Origin: Halobacteriovoraceae bacterium
Lineage (GTDB): Bacteria > Bdellovibrionota > Bacteriovoracia > Bacteriovoracales > Bacteriovoracaceae
DNA: 64,000 nucleotides
NCBI GenBank assembly: GCA_020635115.1
Contig: JACKAK010000009.1
Span: 139,867-203,866, forward strand
Reading direction: 5' to 3'
Made by a program: the position numbers and the translations under genes. Shown in pieces: positions 62,593-64,000 of the stretch. The notes beneath the pieces were generated by a model that did not search any database, was not told the origin of the DNA, and saw only the letters and a program-made list of their open reading frames with translations. Numbering within the stretch: position 1 is the first letter of the stretch; every line of letters begins with the position of its first letter.

Positions 62593-63993
62593 TTAACGCG
62601 AAATAAATGATTTAATCTTAATGCGAATAAGTAAATACAATTTTTTATACCAATTTTCATTGATTAAAAGATTCTCAGGCCCCTTTGTAGAGGTTAGGGA
62701 TTTAAAATTTGCTTTTCCATTAATAGAAGAATGATTTTCTAAACCTTGTGCAGAGATGAGGGATTCAAAATTTGCGTATCCTCTAATGGAAGAAAGATTT
62801 TCTAATCCCCGTGCAGAAGTGAGGGAGTCAAAATTTGCGTCTCCTCCAATAGAAGAAAGACTTTCTAATCCTTGTGCTGATGTGAGAGATTTAAAAATTG
62901 CTTCTTCTCCAATAGAAGAAAGATTTTCCAATCCTTTTGCAGAAGTGAGGGAGTCAAAATTTGCGTCTCCTCCAATAGAAGAAAGATTTTCCAATCCTTT
63001 TGCAGAAGTGAGGGATCTAAAATATGCGTCATCTCTAATAGAAGAAAGATTTTCCAATCCTTTTGCAGAAGTGAGGGATCTAAAATTTGCGTATCCTCTA
63101 ATGGAAGAAAGATTTTCCAATCCTTTTGCAGAAGTGAGGGATCTAAAATTTGCGTATCCTCTAATGGAAGAAAGATTTTCTAATCCCCGTGCAGAGGTGA
63201 GGGATTTAAAAGATGCATTCCCTTTAATAGAAGAAAGATTTTCTAATCCTTTTGCAGAAGTGAGGGATTTAAACTCTGCGAATCCTCCAATAGAAGAAAG
63301 ACTTTCTAATCCTTGTGCAGAAGTGAGGGAATCAAAGGCTGCGTATCCTCCAATAGAAGAAAGATTTTCTAGACCTTTTGCAGAGGTGAGGGATTCGAAA
63401 TTTGCGTACCCTCCAATAGAAGAAAGATTTTCTAATCCTTGTGCAGAAGTGAGGGAGTTAAAATTTGCACTTTTTCCAATAGAAGAAAGATTTTCTAGTC
63501 CTTGTGCAGAAGTGAGGGAATTAAAGGCTGCGTATCCTCCAATAGAAGAAAGATTTTCTAATCCTTGTGCAGAGGTAAGTTCTGAGGCGTAAAGATATCC
63601 TTTCACAAACCTTAGATCTTGGATGATTTCAATGGGAACACCATTTATATCTAGATCTTCATAATGATAAACAACTCCTCCACGCATGAATTCTTTCTGA
63701 GTGAGACTGATCCTGTCTTCTGAAACATCAAGTAGTAAACTAAGGTCTTTTTTTGGATTTCTATTAGCTAATATTTTCTCAATACGCTCATCTTTATAAT
63801 AACCAAAGCCTTGAATTTCCTCATCGATTTCATATAAAAAACGAAGCTGATCTTCGCTTAATTCACCATTTTCTTGATAGTGGTTATAGATTTCAGTTAA
63901 GCGCTTCATATGAGCGTCTCTTTTTAAGAACCTTTCACCTTCTGCCCCAAATTCACCTAGTTTATTTGATAAAACCTCACTTCCTGCAATCAC
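62593..63993 (-). CDS. repeat-rich L-domain-like protein, partial
   Basis: The 3' part of a gene that probably begins beyond the window; the frame stays open through GTG 63993 to the edge. About 135 non-repeat residues are followed by about fifteen 21-residue units with consensus SLTSAxGLENLSSIGGxANF, which resemble receptor-L-domain or BspA-like solenoid repeats. Near identity of units and a 63-bp DNA period imply recent expansion. The last units decay (GPENLLINEN) before the stop. Probably binding or adhesion; function unknown. Confidence 0.8.
   Translation of the reverse strand: MIAGSEVLSNKLGEFGAEGERFLKRDAHMKRLTEIYNHYQENGELSEDQLRFLYEIDEEIQGFGYYKDERIEKILANRNPKKDLSLLLDVSEDRISLTQKEFMRGGVVYHYEDLDINGVPIEIIQDLRFVKGYLYASELTSAQGLENLSSIGGYAAFNSLTSAQGLENLSSIGKSANFNSLTSAQGLENLSSIGGYANFESLTSAKGLENLSSIGGYAAFDSLTSAQGLESLSSIGGFAEFKSLTSAKGLENLSSIKGNASFKSLTSARGLENLSSIRGYANFRSLTSAKGLENLSSIRGYANFRSLTSAKGLENLSSIRDDAYFRSLTSAKGLENLSSIGGDANFDSLTSAKGLENLSSIGEEAIFKSLTSAQGLESLSSIGGDANFDSLTSARGLENLSSIRGYANFESLISAQGLENHSSINGKANFKSLTSTKGPENLLINENWYKKLYLLIRIKIKSFISR
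62690..63590. repeat. 63-bp tandem repeat array
   Basis: About fourteen to fifteen direct copies of a 63-bp unit encode the 21-residue repeats. Units differ mainly at the variable codons. The antisense strand is also open because the unit is a multiple of three. Confidence 0.9.
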
Positions 63994-64000
63994 TTGATCT

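Noticed and set aside
62690..63590. CRISPR-like array
   Set aside because: Repeats are contiguous 63-bp coding units without spacers, and no cas gene is near.
62756..63592. Long ORF on the plus strand across the repeat array
   Set aside because: It is the antisense of the 63-bp repeat. The unit is a multiple of three, so any open frame stays open; there is no independent coding signal.

Overview
The window is a low-GC bacterial chromosome segment. Its many lipoboxes, FecR-domain and secreted proteins indicate a Gram-negative cell. The gene content and codon style fit a Bacteriovorax-like member of the Bdellovibrionota; this is inference, because no rRNA or other decisive marker lies in the window. 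No tRNA, rRNA or CRISPR array was found. The word GGCC is strikingly common in many housekeeping genes, nearly always as an Ala GCC codon after a codon ending in G.

Layout. 1-5.1 kb: envelope lipoprotein, FecR-domain protein, then guaB-guaA. 5.2-8.1 kb: a DUF2931-like gene and a complete IS605-type element (TnpA and TnpB) next to an ORF remnant. 8.1-12.5 kb: a Cys-rich transglutaminase-like lipoprotein and a sensory locus (substrate-binding lipoprotein, histidine kinase, receiver) in which the receiver follows the kinase in frame after a TAA stop. 12.7-14 kb: peroxiredoxin-glutaredoxin fusion and a DksA-like protein. 14.3-21.3 kb: dnaE, a secreted protein, a CsgG/FlgT-like lipoprotein and pyrD. 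21.3-27.4 kb: PAS kinase, queC, a phosphohexomutase, ferredoxin and an unknown secreted protein. 27.5-30 kb: putative Na+/H+ antiporter and an M48 protease lipoprotein.

30-32.5 kb is a graveyard: an endonuclease I remnant, an AbrB-type antitoxin with a Doc toxin cut by an IS3 element, and a TnpB tail. 32.7-34.7 kb holds a coupled metallopeptidase/ATP-grasp pair. 34.6-48.1 kb carries ppa, an AlkD-like gene, ppc, an SQR-like flavoprotein with a consensus FNR-type site, a porin-like gene whose start codon lies in a hairpin, rlmN, FecR and PhyH proteins, a large secreted peptidase, and a divergent Fur-family/MerC pair.

48.2-52.9 kb: a possible structured leader ahead of a thiamine-pyrophosphokinase-like gene, an RluA-type synthase, an RNA m5C methyltransferase and secreted unknowns. 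53.2-55.6 kb: an ISL3 element with a small passenger ORF has split a secreted-protein gene; the 9-bp target duplication rejoins the two halves in frame. 55.6-60.2 kb: an RNA 2',3'-cyclic phosphodiesterase, dtd, a kinase-like protein and thrS. 60.3-64 kb: a lipoprotein and two repeat proteins, one with about 14 LRRs and one with about fifteen 21-residue repeats that runs off the window.
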